DNA of 64,000 nt. Origin: Alphaproteobacteria bacterium. Its GTDB lineage: Bacteria > Pseudomonadota > Alphaproteobacteria > Micropepsales > Micropepsaceae. Shown in pieces: positions 26,037-34,736 of the stretch. How positions within the stretch are numbered: the first letter of the stretch is position 1; each line of letters opens with the position of its first letter. The translations under genes and the position numbers were made by a program. The stretch lies in the NCBI GenBank assembly GCA_015654635.1, contig JAATGP010000033.1, forward strand, positions 1-64,000. The letters run 5' to 3'. A model generated the notes under the pieces. It was given only the letters and a program-made list of their open reading frames with translations. It made no database searches and was not told the DNA's origin.

Positions 26037-27127
26037 TGTATTTGGCAGTGAAAGGCGGTGAAGCGGCGATTGCCGCCACGCATCAGCTCTTGGCGGAAAC
26101 CCGGCGCGGCGATCTCACTGTGCCCGAAGTGACCGTCGCGCAAATCAAAGAGCAGATGGCGCTTCTTGTGGCGCGGGTAATGAATGAAGGCGCGCTCTAT
26201 GATGAAGATCTTGCGGCGCTGGCTTTGAAACAAGCACAAGGCGATGTGATTGAAGCGGCGTTCCTGCTGCGCGCCTATCGCACCACCTTGCCGCGTTTGG
26301 GTTCGTCTGAACCGCTCGACACCACTGTCATGGCGATACGGCGGCGCATTTCGGCGACCTTTAAGGATTTGCCGGGTGGGCAGGTTTTGGGTTCGACCTA
26401 TGACTATACCCATCGGCTGTTTGATTTTGCTCTGACGGGCAGCGACAATGAAACGGAAGCTGTCGCCGCTCCCGAAGCCCTGGATGACGTAATGCCGCGC
26501 GTGCTCGACATTCTGGGTGACGAAGGGCTGATCGAACGCGAAGCGCCGCTCGGCAGGGACGCCACGCCGGAAGACATCACGCGCGACGCCACCACCTTCC
26601 CAGCCGGACGGGCAGCGCGTCTGCAAAGCCTGTCGCGCGGCGATGAAGGCTTTCTGCTGGGGCTAGCCTATTCGGTGCAGCGTGGCTATGGCCACAACCA
26701 TCCTTTCGCGGGCGAGATCCGGGTTGGCGAAATCCGTGTGTGCCTGACGCCGGAAGAACTGGGCTTTGACATCGACATTGGCGATATCACCATCACCGAA
26801 TGCCAGATGATCACTCAATTCACCGGCTCCAAAGAGGTGCCGCCGCAATTCACGCGCGGTTACGGCCTCGTCTTCGGCCATAACGAACGCAAGGCCATGA
26901 GCATGGCAGTGGTGGACCGGGCCTTAAAAGGCACGGAGCTTGGCGAGACGCCGACTTATCCCGCGCAGCAACAAGAGTTCGTGCTCTATCATTGCGATAA
27001 CGTGGAAGCGGCGGGCTTTCTCGAACACCTCAAACTGCCCCATTACGTCGACTTCCAAGGCGAGCTCGAACTGGTGCGCCGCATGCGCACCGAACAGTCC
27101 GCTTCGACAAAGGTGGAAACGCCGTGA
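26036..27127 (+). CDS. phnI: C-P lyase core subunit PhnI (nucleosidase)
   Basis: 363 residues. MYLAVKGGEAAIAATHQLLA and VTVAQIKEQMALLVARVMNEGALYDE are the family N-terminus, and GYGHNHPFAGEIRVGEI and FGHNERKAMSMAVVDRAL are the conserved C-terminal active-site region. PhnI displaces adenine from ATP and attaches the phosphonate to ribose-5-triphosphate together with PhnGHL. Start and stop overlap phnH and phnJ by a few bases. Length is close to E. coli PhnI (354). Confidence 0.94.
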   Translation: MYLAVKGGEAAIAATHQLLAETRRGDLTVPEVTVAQIKEQMALLVARVMNEGALYDEDLAALALKQAQGDVIEAAFLLRAYRTTLPRLGSSEPLDTTVMAIRRRISATFKDLPGGQVLGSTYDYTHRLFDFALTGSDNETEAVAAPEALDDVMPRVLDILGDEGLIEREAPLGRDATPEDITRDATTFPAGRAARLQSLSRGDEGFLLGLAYSVQRGYGHNHPFAGEIRVGEIRVCLTPEELGFDIDIGDITITECQMITQFTGSKEVPPQFTRGYGLVFGHNERKAMSMAVVDRALKGTELGETPTYPAQQQEFVLYHCDNVEAAGFLEHLKLPHYVDFQGELELVRRMRTEQSASTKVETP

Positions 27128-28032
27128 CGCAGCCCCCCAAGCACGATCCCGATTACAATTACGGCTATCTCGATGAAGCGACCAAACGGATGCTGCGCCG
27201 CTCTTTGTTGAAGGCCATCGCCATTCCAGGCTATCAGGTGCCCTTCGCCAGCCGGGAAATGCCTTTGGCACGCGGCTGGGGCACCGGCGGGATTCAGATC
27301 ACTGCCGCCATCATCGGTCCCGACGACACGCTGAAGGCGATCGATCAAGGGGCTGACGATACCACCAATGCCGTTTCGATCCGGCGCTTCTTCGCCCGCG
27401 TTACCGGCGTCGCCACGACCGAAGAGACCACCAAAGCCAGCTTGATCCAAACCCGCCATCGCATTCCCGAAGAGCCGCTGCGCGACGGTCAGATCTTGGT
27501 TTATCAAGTGCCTCTGCCCGAGCCTTTGCGCAAACTGATACCGTCGGAAAGCGAAACGCGCAAAATCCACGCCTGGGCGGAGTATGGCCCCATCTATGTC
27601 CGCCTTTATGAAGACATCGCGCAATATGGCGAAGTCACCTCGACCTATTCGCACCCGATTCTGGTCAACGACCGCTACATCGCCTCACCGACACCCATCC
27701 CGAAATTTGACAATCCCAAAATGCATATGTCGCCTGCGCTACAGCTCTTTGGGGCCGGGCGCGAGAAACGCCTCTATGCCATACCGCCTTATACCAAAGT
27801 GAAGAGCCTCGATTTTGAGGACTATCCCTTTACGTTGCAGCGCTGGGACGAACCTTGTGCCTTGTGCGGCTCGACCACCTCTTACCTCGATGAGGTTATC
27901 ATCAACGACGCCAATGAGCGCATGTTCGTCTGTTCCGACACCCATTACTGCGAAACACGCAGAGGCGAAGGCCATGAAGGGCCGCAGCTCACCAAGGCGC
28001 AATCCGTCCACCTTACCGGGAGCGCACCATGA
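27124..28032 (+). CDS. phnJ: C-P lyase PhnJ (radical SAM C-P bond cleavage subunit)
   Basis: 302 residues. The four cysteines that bind the 4Fe-4S cluster are visible as EPCALCGSTTS (about residue 241) and VCSDTHYCETRR (about 266-272), the unusual non-CxxxCxxC arrangement unique to PhnJ. The family N-terminus YNYGYLDEATKRMLRRSLLKA and IPGYQVPFASREMPLARGWGTGG are intact. It cleaves ribosyl-phosphonate-5-phosphate to methane or another alkane and cyclic ribose phosphate. The GTG start at 27124 overlaps the phnI stop (GTGA). Confidence 0.95.
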   Translation: MTQPPKHDPDYNYGYLDEATKRMLRRSLLKAIAIPGYQVPFASREMPLARGWGTGGIQITAAIIGPDDTLKAIDQGADDTTNAVSIRRFFARVTGVATTEETTKASLIQTRHRIPEEPLRDGQILVYQVPLPEPLRKLIPSESETRKIHAWAEYGPIYVRLYEDIAQYGEVTSTYSHPILVNDRYIASPTPIPKFDNPKMHMSPALQLFGAGREKRLYAIPPYTKVKSLDFEDYPFTLQRWDEPCALCGSTTSYLDEVIINDANERMFVCSDTHYCETRRGEGHEGPQLTKAQSVHLTGSAP

Positions 28033-28805
28033 TCGAGCAAGCCCCTTTGCTGCGCGTCCAAAACGTCACCCGGCTTTATGGCGGCCGCGTTGGCTGCCGC
28101 GATACTTCCTTCAACCTGTGGCCCGGCGAAGTGCTGGGCGTGGTCGGGGAATCCGGATCTGGCAAGACCACCCTGCTGCGCTCGCTGGCGGGTTTCGAGC
28201 CCCCTGACGAAGGCACGATCCATTTTCGCCGCGGCGAAAAAGACCACGACATCTACGCCCTCGATGAAGCCAACCGCCGCGCCATGATGCGGACCGAATG
28301 GGGCATGGTGCACCAAAACCCGCGCGATGGCTTACGGCTGGATGTTTCGGCAGGCGGCAATATCGGCGAATCCTTGATGGCGCGCGGCGACCGCCATTAC
28401 GGCAAGATGCGCGCCCGCGTCACCGATTGGCTGCAAAGAGTGGAGATTGATTCCAGCCGCATCGACGACAGTCCCAAGAGTTTTTCCGGTGGTATGCAGC
28501 AGCGTCTGCAAATCGCCCGTGTGCTGGTGGCCGAGCCACGCCTCGTCTTTATGGATGAGCCCACAGGTGGCCTCGATGTTTCCGTTCAGGCACGCTTGTT
28601 GGATCTTTTGCGGGTGTTGGTGCGCGATCTTCATCTGGCAGCGATCATCGTGACCCACGATCTGGCGGTGGCCCGCCTGCTGACGGATCGTCTGATTGTC
28701 ATGAAAGACGGGCACATCATCGAAGAAGGCCTCACCGACCAGATTCTGGATGATCCGCACCATGCCTATACGCAACTTCTCACCTCCGCCGTCTTAAGCG
28801 CATAA
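28029..28805 (+). CDS. phnK: C-P lyase ATPase PhnK
   Basis: 258-residue ABC-type ATPase that binds the PhnGHIJ core; it is not a transporter. Walker A is GESGSGKTTLLRSLAG, signature FSGGMQQRLQIARVL, Walker B LVFMDEPTGGLD, H-loop IIVTHDLAVARLL. The N-terminal LRVQNVTRLYGGRVGCRDTSF is typical of PhnK. The ATG overlaps the phnJ stop. It precedes phnL by 17 bp. Confidence 0.93.
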   Translation: MIEQAPLLRVQNVTRLYGGRVGCRDTSFNLWPGEVLGVVGESGSGKTTLLRSLAGFEPPDEGTIHFRRGEKDHDIYALDEANRRAMMRTEWGMVHQNPRDGLRLDVSAGGNIGESLMARGDRHYGKMRARVTDWLQRVEIDSSRIDDSPKSFSGGMQQRLQIARVLVAEPRLVFMDEPTGGLDVSVQARLLDLLRVLVRDLHLAAIIVTHDLAVARLLTDRLIVMKDGHIIEEGLTDQILDDPHHAYTQLLTSAVLSA

Positions 28806-28822
28806 TCGAGGCCAGATAGATC

Positions 28823-29518
28823 ATGACCACCATGCTGGAAGCTCGCAGTTTGCGAAAAACCTTCACCTTGCACAACCAGAACGGCGTTGTTCTGAATGTG
28901 CTGGATCATGTCGATCTCGATCTTGCGGCGGGCGAGATGGTGATTCTCAAAGGCCCCTCCGGCGCCGGGAAATCCACGCTGCTGCGGATACTCTATGGCA
29001 ATTACAAACCCGTGGCGGGCGCGGTGCGACTGCGCCATGACGGCGAGATGGTCGACATCGTTGGCGCGCGAACCTCACGCGTGCTCGATATTCGCCGTCG
29101 CACGCTATCCTTCGTTTCGCAATTTCTGCGCGTCATCCCACGCGTTTCCACACTCGATATTGTCAAAGACCCGATGCTCGCGCGCGGGGTTGGCGATGCG
29201 GAAGCCACGGAGCGGGCCGCAGCCATGCTGACGCGGCTGAATTTGCCCAAGCAGATGTGGGGCTTGGCGCCAGCCACCTTTTCCGGCGGCGAACAACAAC
29301 GGGTCAATATTGCCCGCTCCTTCGTCGACCCCACGCCTGTGCTGCTGCTGGACGAGCCCACTGCTTCCCTGGATCCGATCAATCGCGATATCGTGGTCGA
29401 ATTGATCGAAGCAACGCGCAAGGCGGGCTCGGCCATGGTCGGCATTTTCCACGACGATGCGGTCAGCAGCCGCATCGCAACCCGTGTTATGCAACTCTCC
29501 TCCCGCAAGGCTGCCTGA
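28823..29518 (+). CDS. phnL: C-P lyase ATPase PhnL
   Basis: 231 residues with Walker A KGPSGAGKSTLLRILYGNY, signature FSGGEQQRVNIARSF and Walker B VLLLDEPTASLD. The family blocks RRRTLSFVSQFLRVIPRVST and ARGVGDAEATERAAAMLTRL are present. PhnL is the second non-transport ABC ATPase, needed with PhnGHI for the ribosyl transfer. Length matches E. coli PhnL (226). Between phnK and phnM in the usual order. Confidence 0.93.
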   Translation: MTTMLEARSLRKTFTLHNQNGVVLNVLDHVDLDLAAGEMVILKGPSGAGKSTLLRILYGNYKPVAGAVRLRHDGEMVDIVGARTSRVLDIRRRTLSFVSQFLRVIPRVSTLDIVKDPMLARGVGDAEATERAAAMLTRLNLPKQMWGLAPATFSGGEQQRVNIARSFVDPTPVLLLDEPTASLDPINRDIVVELIEATRKAGSAMVGIFHDDAVSSRIATRVMQLSSRKAA

Positions 29519-29520
29519 TT

Positions 29521-30666
29521 ATGCGCGATACCATTGTCACCAATGCCCGCCTTGTCCTGGAAAGGGAAGTCGTTCGCGGCACGATTGTTTTCAACGAGAC
29601 CGGCATCACGGCCGTCGACCAAAGTCTGTCAACACTTCCAGAGGCGCTCGATGCGGAGGGTGATTATCTCTCGCCGGGTCTGGTGGAAATCCATACCGAC
29701 AATTTGGAAAAGCATTTCCTGCCCCGCCCCGGCGTGTTTTGGCCAGATGGTCTCGCCGCCGCTCTGGCGCATGATAACGATCTGGCCGGGGCCGGGATCA
29801 CCACGGTCTATGATGCAATTTCGGCCGGTACGCCTTATGGCGCCAAGGAATATCGCCGCTCGATCTTCGGCTACACCATCGAGGCGATTTCGCAAGGCGT
29901 GGCCGAAGACCTCTTCCACGTCGATCATCTTATCCATATGCGTTGTGAATTGAGTGGCGCTCAGCTGATCGAGGATGTGACGCCCTATATCGATCACCCA
30001 TTGGTAAAAATGGTCTCGGTGATGGATCACACGCCGGGGCAGCGCCAATGGCGCAATCTTGACGATCTGAAACGCTACAATCGCATTTCCAAAACCGAAA
30101 GCGACGAGGAATTCGAAGCCAATGTCCGCCACGAGATGAAGACCGGTCCCGCCAACGTGGCGCGCAATTGGCCACGGTTGGCGGCGATGCTGGCCGGCAA
30201 AAACATCCCCCTCGCCACCCATGACGATACCACCGAAGACGATGTGCAGACCGCCCGCAACATGGGGGCTGTGATTTCGGAATTTCCCACGACGATTGAA
30301 GCGGCGCGCCTAGCCCATAGCTTGGGCATGGCAACCGTTGCCGGCGGCCCCAATGTGGTGCGCGGCGGCTCGCATTCCGGCGGCGTCTCCGCCATCGATC
30401 TCGCGCGATTGGGAATCTTGGACATTTTGTCGTCGGATTATGTCCCGGCCAGCCTGTTACAAGCGGTGGTCAAGCTGGAACAGGATTACGGCATTGCCCT
30501 GCATCAAGCCCTGGCGATGACAACCTGGAAAGCGGCGGATATCGCTGGCCTCAGCGACCGCGGCCATTTGCGCTCGGGCCTGCGCGCCGATCTTTTGCGC
30601 TTCGGTGTTGTCGGCAAGACGCCCGTGGTGCGCAGGCTGTGGCACAACGGACGCGTCGTTCTTTGA
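29521..30666 (+). CDS. phnM: Ribosyl-phosphonate triphosphate pyrophosphohydrolase PhnM
   Basis: 381-residue amidohydrolase-superfamily enzyme that removes pyrophosphate from ribosyl-phosphonate triphosphate. YLSPGLVEIHTDNLEKHFLPRPGVFW holds the first metal ligands. SVMDHTPGQRQWRNLDDLKRY, ATHDDTTEDDVQTARNMG, GGPNVVRGGSHSGGVSA and LSSDYVPASLL are the remaining signatures. ATG at 29521 follows the phnL stop directly. It is the last gene of the cluster; phnN and phnP, which act before and after, are not in the window. Confidence 0.93.
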   Translation: MRDTIVTNARLVLEREVVRGTIVFNETGITAVDQSLSTLPEALDAEGDYLSPGLVEIHTDNLEKHFLPRPGVFWPDGLAAALAHDNDLAGAGITTVYDAISAGTPYGAKEYRRSIFGYTIEAISQGVAEDLFHVDHLIHMRCELSGAQLIEDVTPYIDHPLVKMVSVMDHTPGQRQWRNLDDLKRYNRISKTESDEEFEANVRHEMKTGPANVARNWPRLAAMLAGKNIPLATHDDTTEDDVQTARNMGAVISEFPTTIEAARLAHSLGMATVAGGPNVVRGGSHSGGVSAIDLARLGILDILSSDYVPASLLQAVVKLEQDYGIALHQALAMTTWKAADIAGLSDRGHLRSGLRADLLRFGVVGKTPVVRRLWHNGRVVL

Positions 30667-31224
30667 GCTATGCCCCGTCGCCGCTTATTCGATTAGCCGC
30701 GAATATCCACACGTGGCTTTGGCGCCCACGCCTGCTGTTTTAGAAAAATTTCTCCGCAGAAATTGAGCGCAGCGACATCGCGGTACAATGAAGACCGGCG
30801 CGCAGATGCCTTCTCTGCATAGCCCTTTAATCCGAGAGCAATGCCTTGACGTTGGCCGCGGCGCTAAGCGGGTTCTGTTGTGGCGCTTTCGTGTGGTCCG
30901 ATGACCAAATGTCGACCAATCGCGCGTTGCGTTACCCAGGGCCACCCACAACCTTAGACCCACCAATTGGCCGAAGAAGGTGCCCGGAAAGGCGCCACCT
31001 TGGTGCCAAGTGCAGAATTCTCAGGGAATCGGCCAGTACGAACCCTCGCCGATGCCGCGAAACTCCACACAACTACCACACATAATTCGATTATTTCCAC
31101 ATAATGTCACATTATTGCAATGAGACAGAACAAAATGCTCCGTAATTGATTGGCACAGTCGGCGTGACTTGTGATGGCCGTTCCATCGAACGGCCGGGTT
31201 CACATCGGTTGTGGAGGGGTACTT
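30667..31224. other. Intergenic region between phnM and a TonB receptor gene
   Basis: No gene is supported. A hairpin AATTTCT-ccgc-AGAAATT (30747-30764), without a T-run, may end the phn transcript. AT-rich palindromes occur at 31082-31114, in the leader of the next gene. Confidence 0.4.
31082..31114. promoter_or_regulatory. Operator-like palindromes upstream of the TonB receptor
   Basis: ATAAT-tcg-ATTAT (31082-31094) and TAATGT-c-ACATTA (31102-31114) are two perfect dyads in an otherwise GC-rich region, 110-140 bp before the start codon. No regulator gene is adjacent, so the binding protein is unknown. Confidence 0.4.
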
Positions 31225-34014
31225 ATGTCCAATCAACATCTCGCTCGGGTGTCGCGCCCGAGCCTCAAAAGCGTATTGATGGCCAGCGTTGCGGCGCTGG
31301 TCGCAGGCGCCGGTTCGTCAGCTGCCCTCGCGCAGCAGGCCGCGGGCGATCAAGTCGAAACGGTGGTCGTCACCGGCTACCAAATGTCGCTGGGTGCCGC
31401 GCGCGACATCAAGAAGGGGGCGGTCATCCAGGAAGACGTGATCGTCGCCGAAGATATGGCGAAATTTCCCGAATTGAACTTGGCCGAATCGCTGCAGCGT
31501 CTGCCAGGCGTACAGATCACCCGCGAGGCGGGCGAAGGCCGTGAGATCTCGCTGCAGGGCCTTGGCCCGGATTACACCCGCGTACAGCTCAACGGCATGG
31601 AAGTTCTGGGCAACGACGACTCTGCGTTGGATGCCCGCGGTCAGCGTTCGCGCGATCGCGCTTTCGACTTCAATATCTTCGCCTCGGAATTGTTCTCGAA
31701 GGTGGAAGTCGAAAAGACCTTCCAGGCAGCGCAGAACGAAGGCGGCATGGCGGGCACAGTCGGTTTGTTCACCGGCAAGCCTTTCGACTACGAAGAGGGC
31801 TTCAAGGGCGCGATAACGGCCAAGCTAGGCTCCAATCAATATACGCAGGATTTGCAACCGCGCGTCGCCGGCCTGTTCAGCTATAATTGGAACGGCAAGT
31901 TCGGCGTGGCGGTCTCGGTCGCCTATAGCCACCGCAAGACAACCGAAGAAGGCGCCGACAATTACAACTACGACCAGCTAAGTCAGTCGGGCGCGCAGAG
32001 CCTGGTGGCCAATGGCTTGGACATCTCCCATCTGAGCGCCGCACAGCAGGACAAGTTCCTGGCTGGCGGTTTGTATATCCCGGACGGCAACCGCATCGAC
32101 TCCTGGAACGCGAAGCAGGATCGCCTCGGCGTGACGGGTGCCATGCAGTGGAAGCCGGTGGAAAACCTGCTGCTGACGCTCGACGTGTTGCACAGTGAAT
32201 TCACCACCCACCGCGACGAATATCATCTCGCTTCGCGCCCCCTTGCGTCCGGGACGGCCTCCTGGGCGTTCGATACACCGGCCGGCTCGCCCTGGCCGGC
32301 CATCTTCCAGAAGCCGTCGGTCATCAACAATCTTGCGTGGGATGCAAATAATTATGTCACCGACATCGATGTCACCAATTCGACCTTCGGCAGCGAGCAC
32401 CGCCGGGAGCTGAACGAAAGCGCGTTCAACCAAGTGGCCCTGACCGGCAAATGGGACGCGTCCGACAGCTTCTCGATCGACGGCCATTTCGGCTATGAGA
32501 AATCGAGCTATAAGACCCCCTATGACGACAAGCTCTATATGCGCGCCGAGGGCAATATAATTGCCGATTACGGCGACGACGGCCGCACGGCTTCGTTCCA
32601 GTATCCGAACTGGGATCCGACCGATCCGGCCAACTATGCGATGGACGACTTCTACTATCGCGCCTTCAACAATGCCTCGGAACTGAAGGAAGGCGTGCTG
32701 AATGCGCACTATAAGCTGAGCGATGCGCTGACGCTGCGGGCGGGCGTGGCCTACCACGACTTCTCGAACAATGGCGCCAACTATTTCTATGACGGCAACG
32801 TCAACGGAACCAATGGCGAGGCGCGGGGCACTTCCGTAGTCGGCATCACCGACGTGTTCACCAACAGCTTCGGGTCGTGGCTGGTGGGTGATTATGGCAA
32901 GGCCTTCGCGAAGTATAACGAATATCACCGGCTTGGACCCAAGCCCGACGGGACGGGTGGCCAGATCCAGGACATCGAGCAGGTCTTCAACGTCAACGAA
33001 GGGACTGTTTCCTATTACGCGCAGGTCGACTGGGACAGCGAAATGTTCGGCAAGCGCTTCCGCGGCAATATCGGCCTGCGCGGCTATCACACCCATACCC
33101 GCAGCACTGGCTGGATCCAAGGCGACAGCTATGCCTATCTCGGCACAGCGAACGTGACAGGCGACTATTCAGGCCTGCTGCCAGCCCTGAACACGGTGCT
33201 GGAGTTGAATGACGATCTGCAACTGCGCTTCTCCGCCACGCAAAACCTGAACCGGCCGACCCTGAGTTCGCTAGCAGCCGAAGGCAGTGCGTCCGTGGGC
33301 GACTCCGGCCAGATCGAAGCATCCCGCGGCAATCCCAACCTCAAACCCTTCTTAGATTCCACACTGGACTTCGCGGCGGAATATTATTTCGGCAAGATGG
33401 GCCTGCTTTCGGTGGGCGTGTTCCAGAAATACCTGAAGAACTTCATCGGCTCTGAAACCCTTGAAAATATCCCCTTCAGCCAGACGGGCGTGCCGGTCAG
33501 CTCTGTTGCGGGCGCCACCGGCGACACCATCGTTCATGAGTTCTCGATGCCGATCAACATTGCGGGCACGAAGGAACTAACCGGCATCGAACTGGCCGCG
33601 CAGAGCCAATTCTGGTTCCTGCCGGCACCCTTCGACAATTTTGGCGCGGTGGTGAATTACACTTATGTGGACGCAGACCAGGCGATCACCGGCATCTCGC
33701 CGACCAGCTACAACGCCACACTCTATTACGAAACCAGCCTCTGGAGCGCCCGTGCATCATTGAACCACCGCAGCCACTATTACACGGGGCGGGATAACTC
33801 CTCCGCCATTAGTGCCTCCACGCGCGGCTACGAGGGGACAACCTATGTGGACGCCGCGGCCTCCTATAACATCACCGACAAGCTCCAGCTCACGCTTGAT
33901 GCGATCAATCTGACAAACGAGAAGGAGACGGAGTTCTTTGGCCAGCCCCGGTATCTCTACACCCAAACCCAGAGCGGCACGACCTACATGATCGGGGCCG
34001 GCTACAGGTTCTGA
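31225..34014 (+). CDS. TonB-dependent receptor (Caulobacter type)
   Basis: 929-residue outer-membrane receptor. Signal peptide LKSVLMASVAALVAGAGSSAALA, TonB box ETVVVTGYQ, plug domain MAKFPELNLAESLQRLPGVQITREAGEGREISLQGLG (quoted by its start only) and a 22-strand barrel ending in the aromatic YMIGAGYRF. The ...GREISLQGLGPDYTRVQLNG pattern is typical of the large receptor class of Caulobacterales and sphingomonads, often for sugars or peptides. ATG at 31225 follows GGAGGGG; an upstream ATG (31171) precedes a non-signal extension. It is followed by a strong terminator-like hairpin, then two sulfotransferase genes. The ligand is unknown. Confidence 0.88.
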   Translation: MSNQHLARVSRPSLKSVLMASVAALVAGAGSSAALAQQAAGDQVETVVVTGYQMSLGAARDIKKGAVIQEDVIVAEDMAKFPELNLAESLQRLPGVQITREAGEGREISLQGLGPDYTRVQLNGMEVLGNDDSALDARGQRSRDRAFDFNIFASELFSKVEVEKTFQAAQNEGGMAGTVGLFTGKPFDYEEGFKGAITAKLGSNQYTQDLQPRVAGLFSYNWNGKFGVAVSVAYSHRKTTEEGADNYNYDQLSQSGAQSLVANGLDISHLSAAQQDKFLAGGLYIPDGNRIDSWNAKQDRLGVTGAMQWKPVENLLLTLDVLHSEFTTHRDEYHLASRPLASGTASWAFDTPAGSPWPAIFQKPSVINNLAWDANNYVTDIDVTNSTFGSEHRRELNESAFNQVALTGKWDASDSFSIDGHFGYEKSSYKTPYDDKLYMRAEGNIIADYGDDGRTASFQYPNWDPTDPANYAMDDFYYRAFNNASELKEGVLNAHYKLSDALTLRAGVAYHDFSNNGANYFYDGNVNGTNGEARGTSVVGITDVFTNSFGSWLVGDYGKAFAKYNEYHRLGPKPDGTGGQIQDIEQVFNVNEGTVSYYAQVDWDSEMFGKRFRGNIGLRGYHTHTRSTGWIQGDSYAYLGTANVTGDYSGLLPALNTVLELNDDLQLRFSATQNLNRPTLSSLAAEGSASVGDSGQIEASRGNPNLKPFLDSTLDFAAEYYFGKMGLLSVGVFQKYLKNFIGSETLENIPFSQTGVPVSSVAGATGDTIVHEFSMPINIAGTKELTGIELAAQSQFWFLPAPFDNFGAVVNYTYVDADQAITGISPTSYNATLYYETSLWSARASLNHRSHYYTGRDNSSAISASTRGYEGTTYVDAAASYNITDKLQLTLDAINLTNEKETEFFGQPRYLYTQTQSGTTYMIGAGYRF

Positions 34015-34036
34015 GACGGCCGCATATCATAACATG

Positions 34037-34069
34037 CGCGCGCCCCTCTTTCTGGTGGGCGCGCGTTTT
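34037..34069 (+). terminator. Rho-independent terminator after the TonB receptor
   Basis: CGCGCGCCC (34037-34045) pairs perfectly with GGGCGCGCG (34057-34065) and is followed by TTTT. It lies 20 bp past the receptor stop and just before the sulfotransferase start, so it may attenuate read-through. Confidence 0.75.
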
Positions 34070-34085
34070 CCTTGTGAGATGAGAT

Positions 34086-34736
34086 GTGATTGTTTCCCAC
34101 CATCACCGTTTTATTTTCGCCGCGGTGCCCAAGACCGGCACACATTCCGTGCGGCAGGCACTGCGCGAGCAGATGGGCGACAGAGACGTCGAACAGGCGG
34201 GATTGTTTGTCAACAAGCGCTTTCCGTGGGCCGATCTGGCGGCGCTCCAGCATGGCCATCTGTCACTGCGGCAGGTGCGCCCCTATCTCGGCCAGGACAC
34301 ATTCGACCGCTATTTCAAATTCGCCTTTGTCCGCAATCCGTTCGACCGTTTCGTCTCCTATTGCGCCTTCATGCTGCGCGGTGGCGACATATTCCGGCAG
34401 CGGCCGCGGGAGGTGATGCGACACCTCCTTTTAGACGATCCCCCGGAACATCATATCCTTTTCCAATCGCAAGCTTCGCTGCTCGTGGACGATGACGGCA
34501 AGACCCTGCTGACCGACATGATAGGCCGCGTTGAGGACATGCAACATTCCTATGATGCGATCTGCACGCGTATTGGAATATTCTCCCGTCCGCTTGAGCA
34601 TGTTAACGGCACAAAGCGCGGCGACTATCGCCAATACTATGATCAGACCCTGATCGACGGCGTGACCGCACGCTATGCTCAGGATCTCGAATTGTTCGGC
34701 TATACGTTCGAAGGCATGCCCGGAGCAGCACCATGA
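34086..34736 (+). CDS. Sulfotransferase-family protein (Sulfotransfer_2 type)
   Basis: 216 residues. FIFAAVPKTGTHSVRQALRE is the PAPS 5'-phosphosulfate-binding loop and FKFAFVRNPFDRFVSYCAFM the 3'-phosphate-binding strand (RNPFDR). These are the two landmarks of membrane-associated/secreted-type sulfotransferases, and the protein is full length for this compact group. The start GTG at 34086 fits; no earlier start keeps homology. It overlaps the next gene by four bases (ATGA), so both sulfotransferases are made together. Acceptor unknown; the linkage to a TonB receptor recurs in alphaproteobacteria. Confidence 0.8.
   Translation: MIVSHHHRFIFAAVPKTGTHSVRQALREQMGDRDVEQAGLFVNKRFPWADLAALQHGHLSLRQVRPYLGQDTFDRYFKFAFVRNPFDRFVSYCAFMLRGGDIFRQRPREVMRHLLLDDPPEHHILFQSQASLLVDDDGKTLLTDMIGRVEDMQHSYDAICTRIGIFSRPLEHVNGTKRGDYRQYYDQTLIDGVTARYAQDLELFGYTFEGMPGAAP

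Noticed and set aside
31978..33120. 380-codon minus-strand frame inside the first TonB receptor
   Set aside because: Shadow of the receptor coding strand; no domain.
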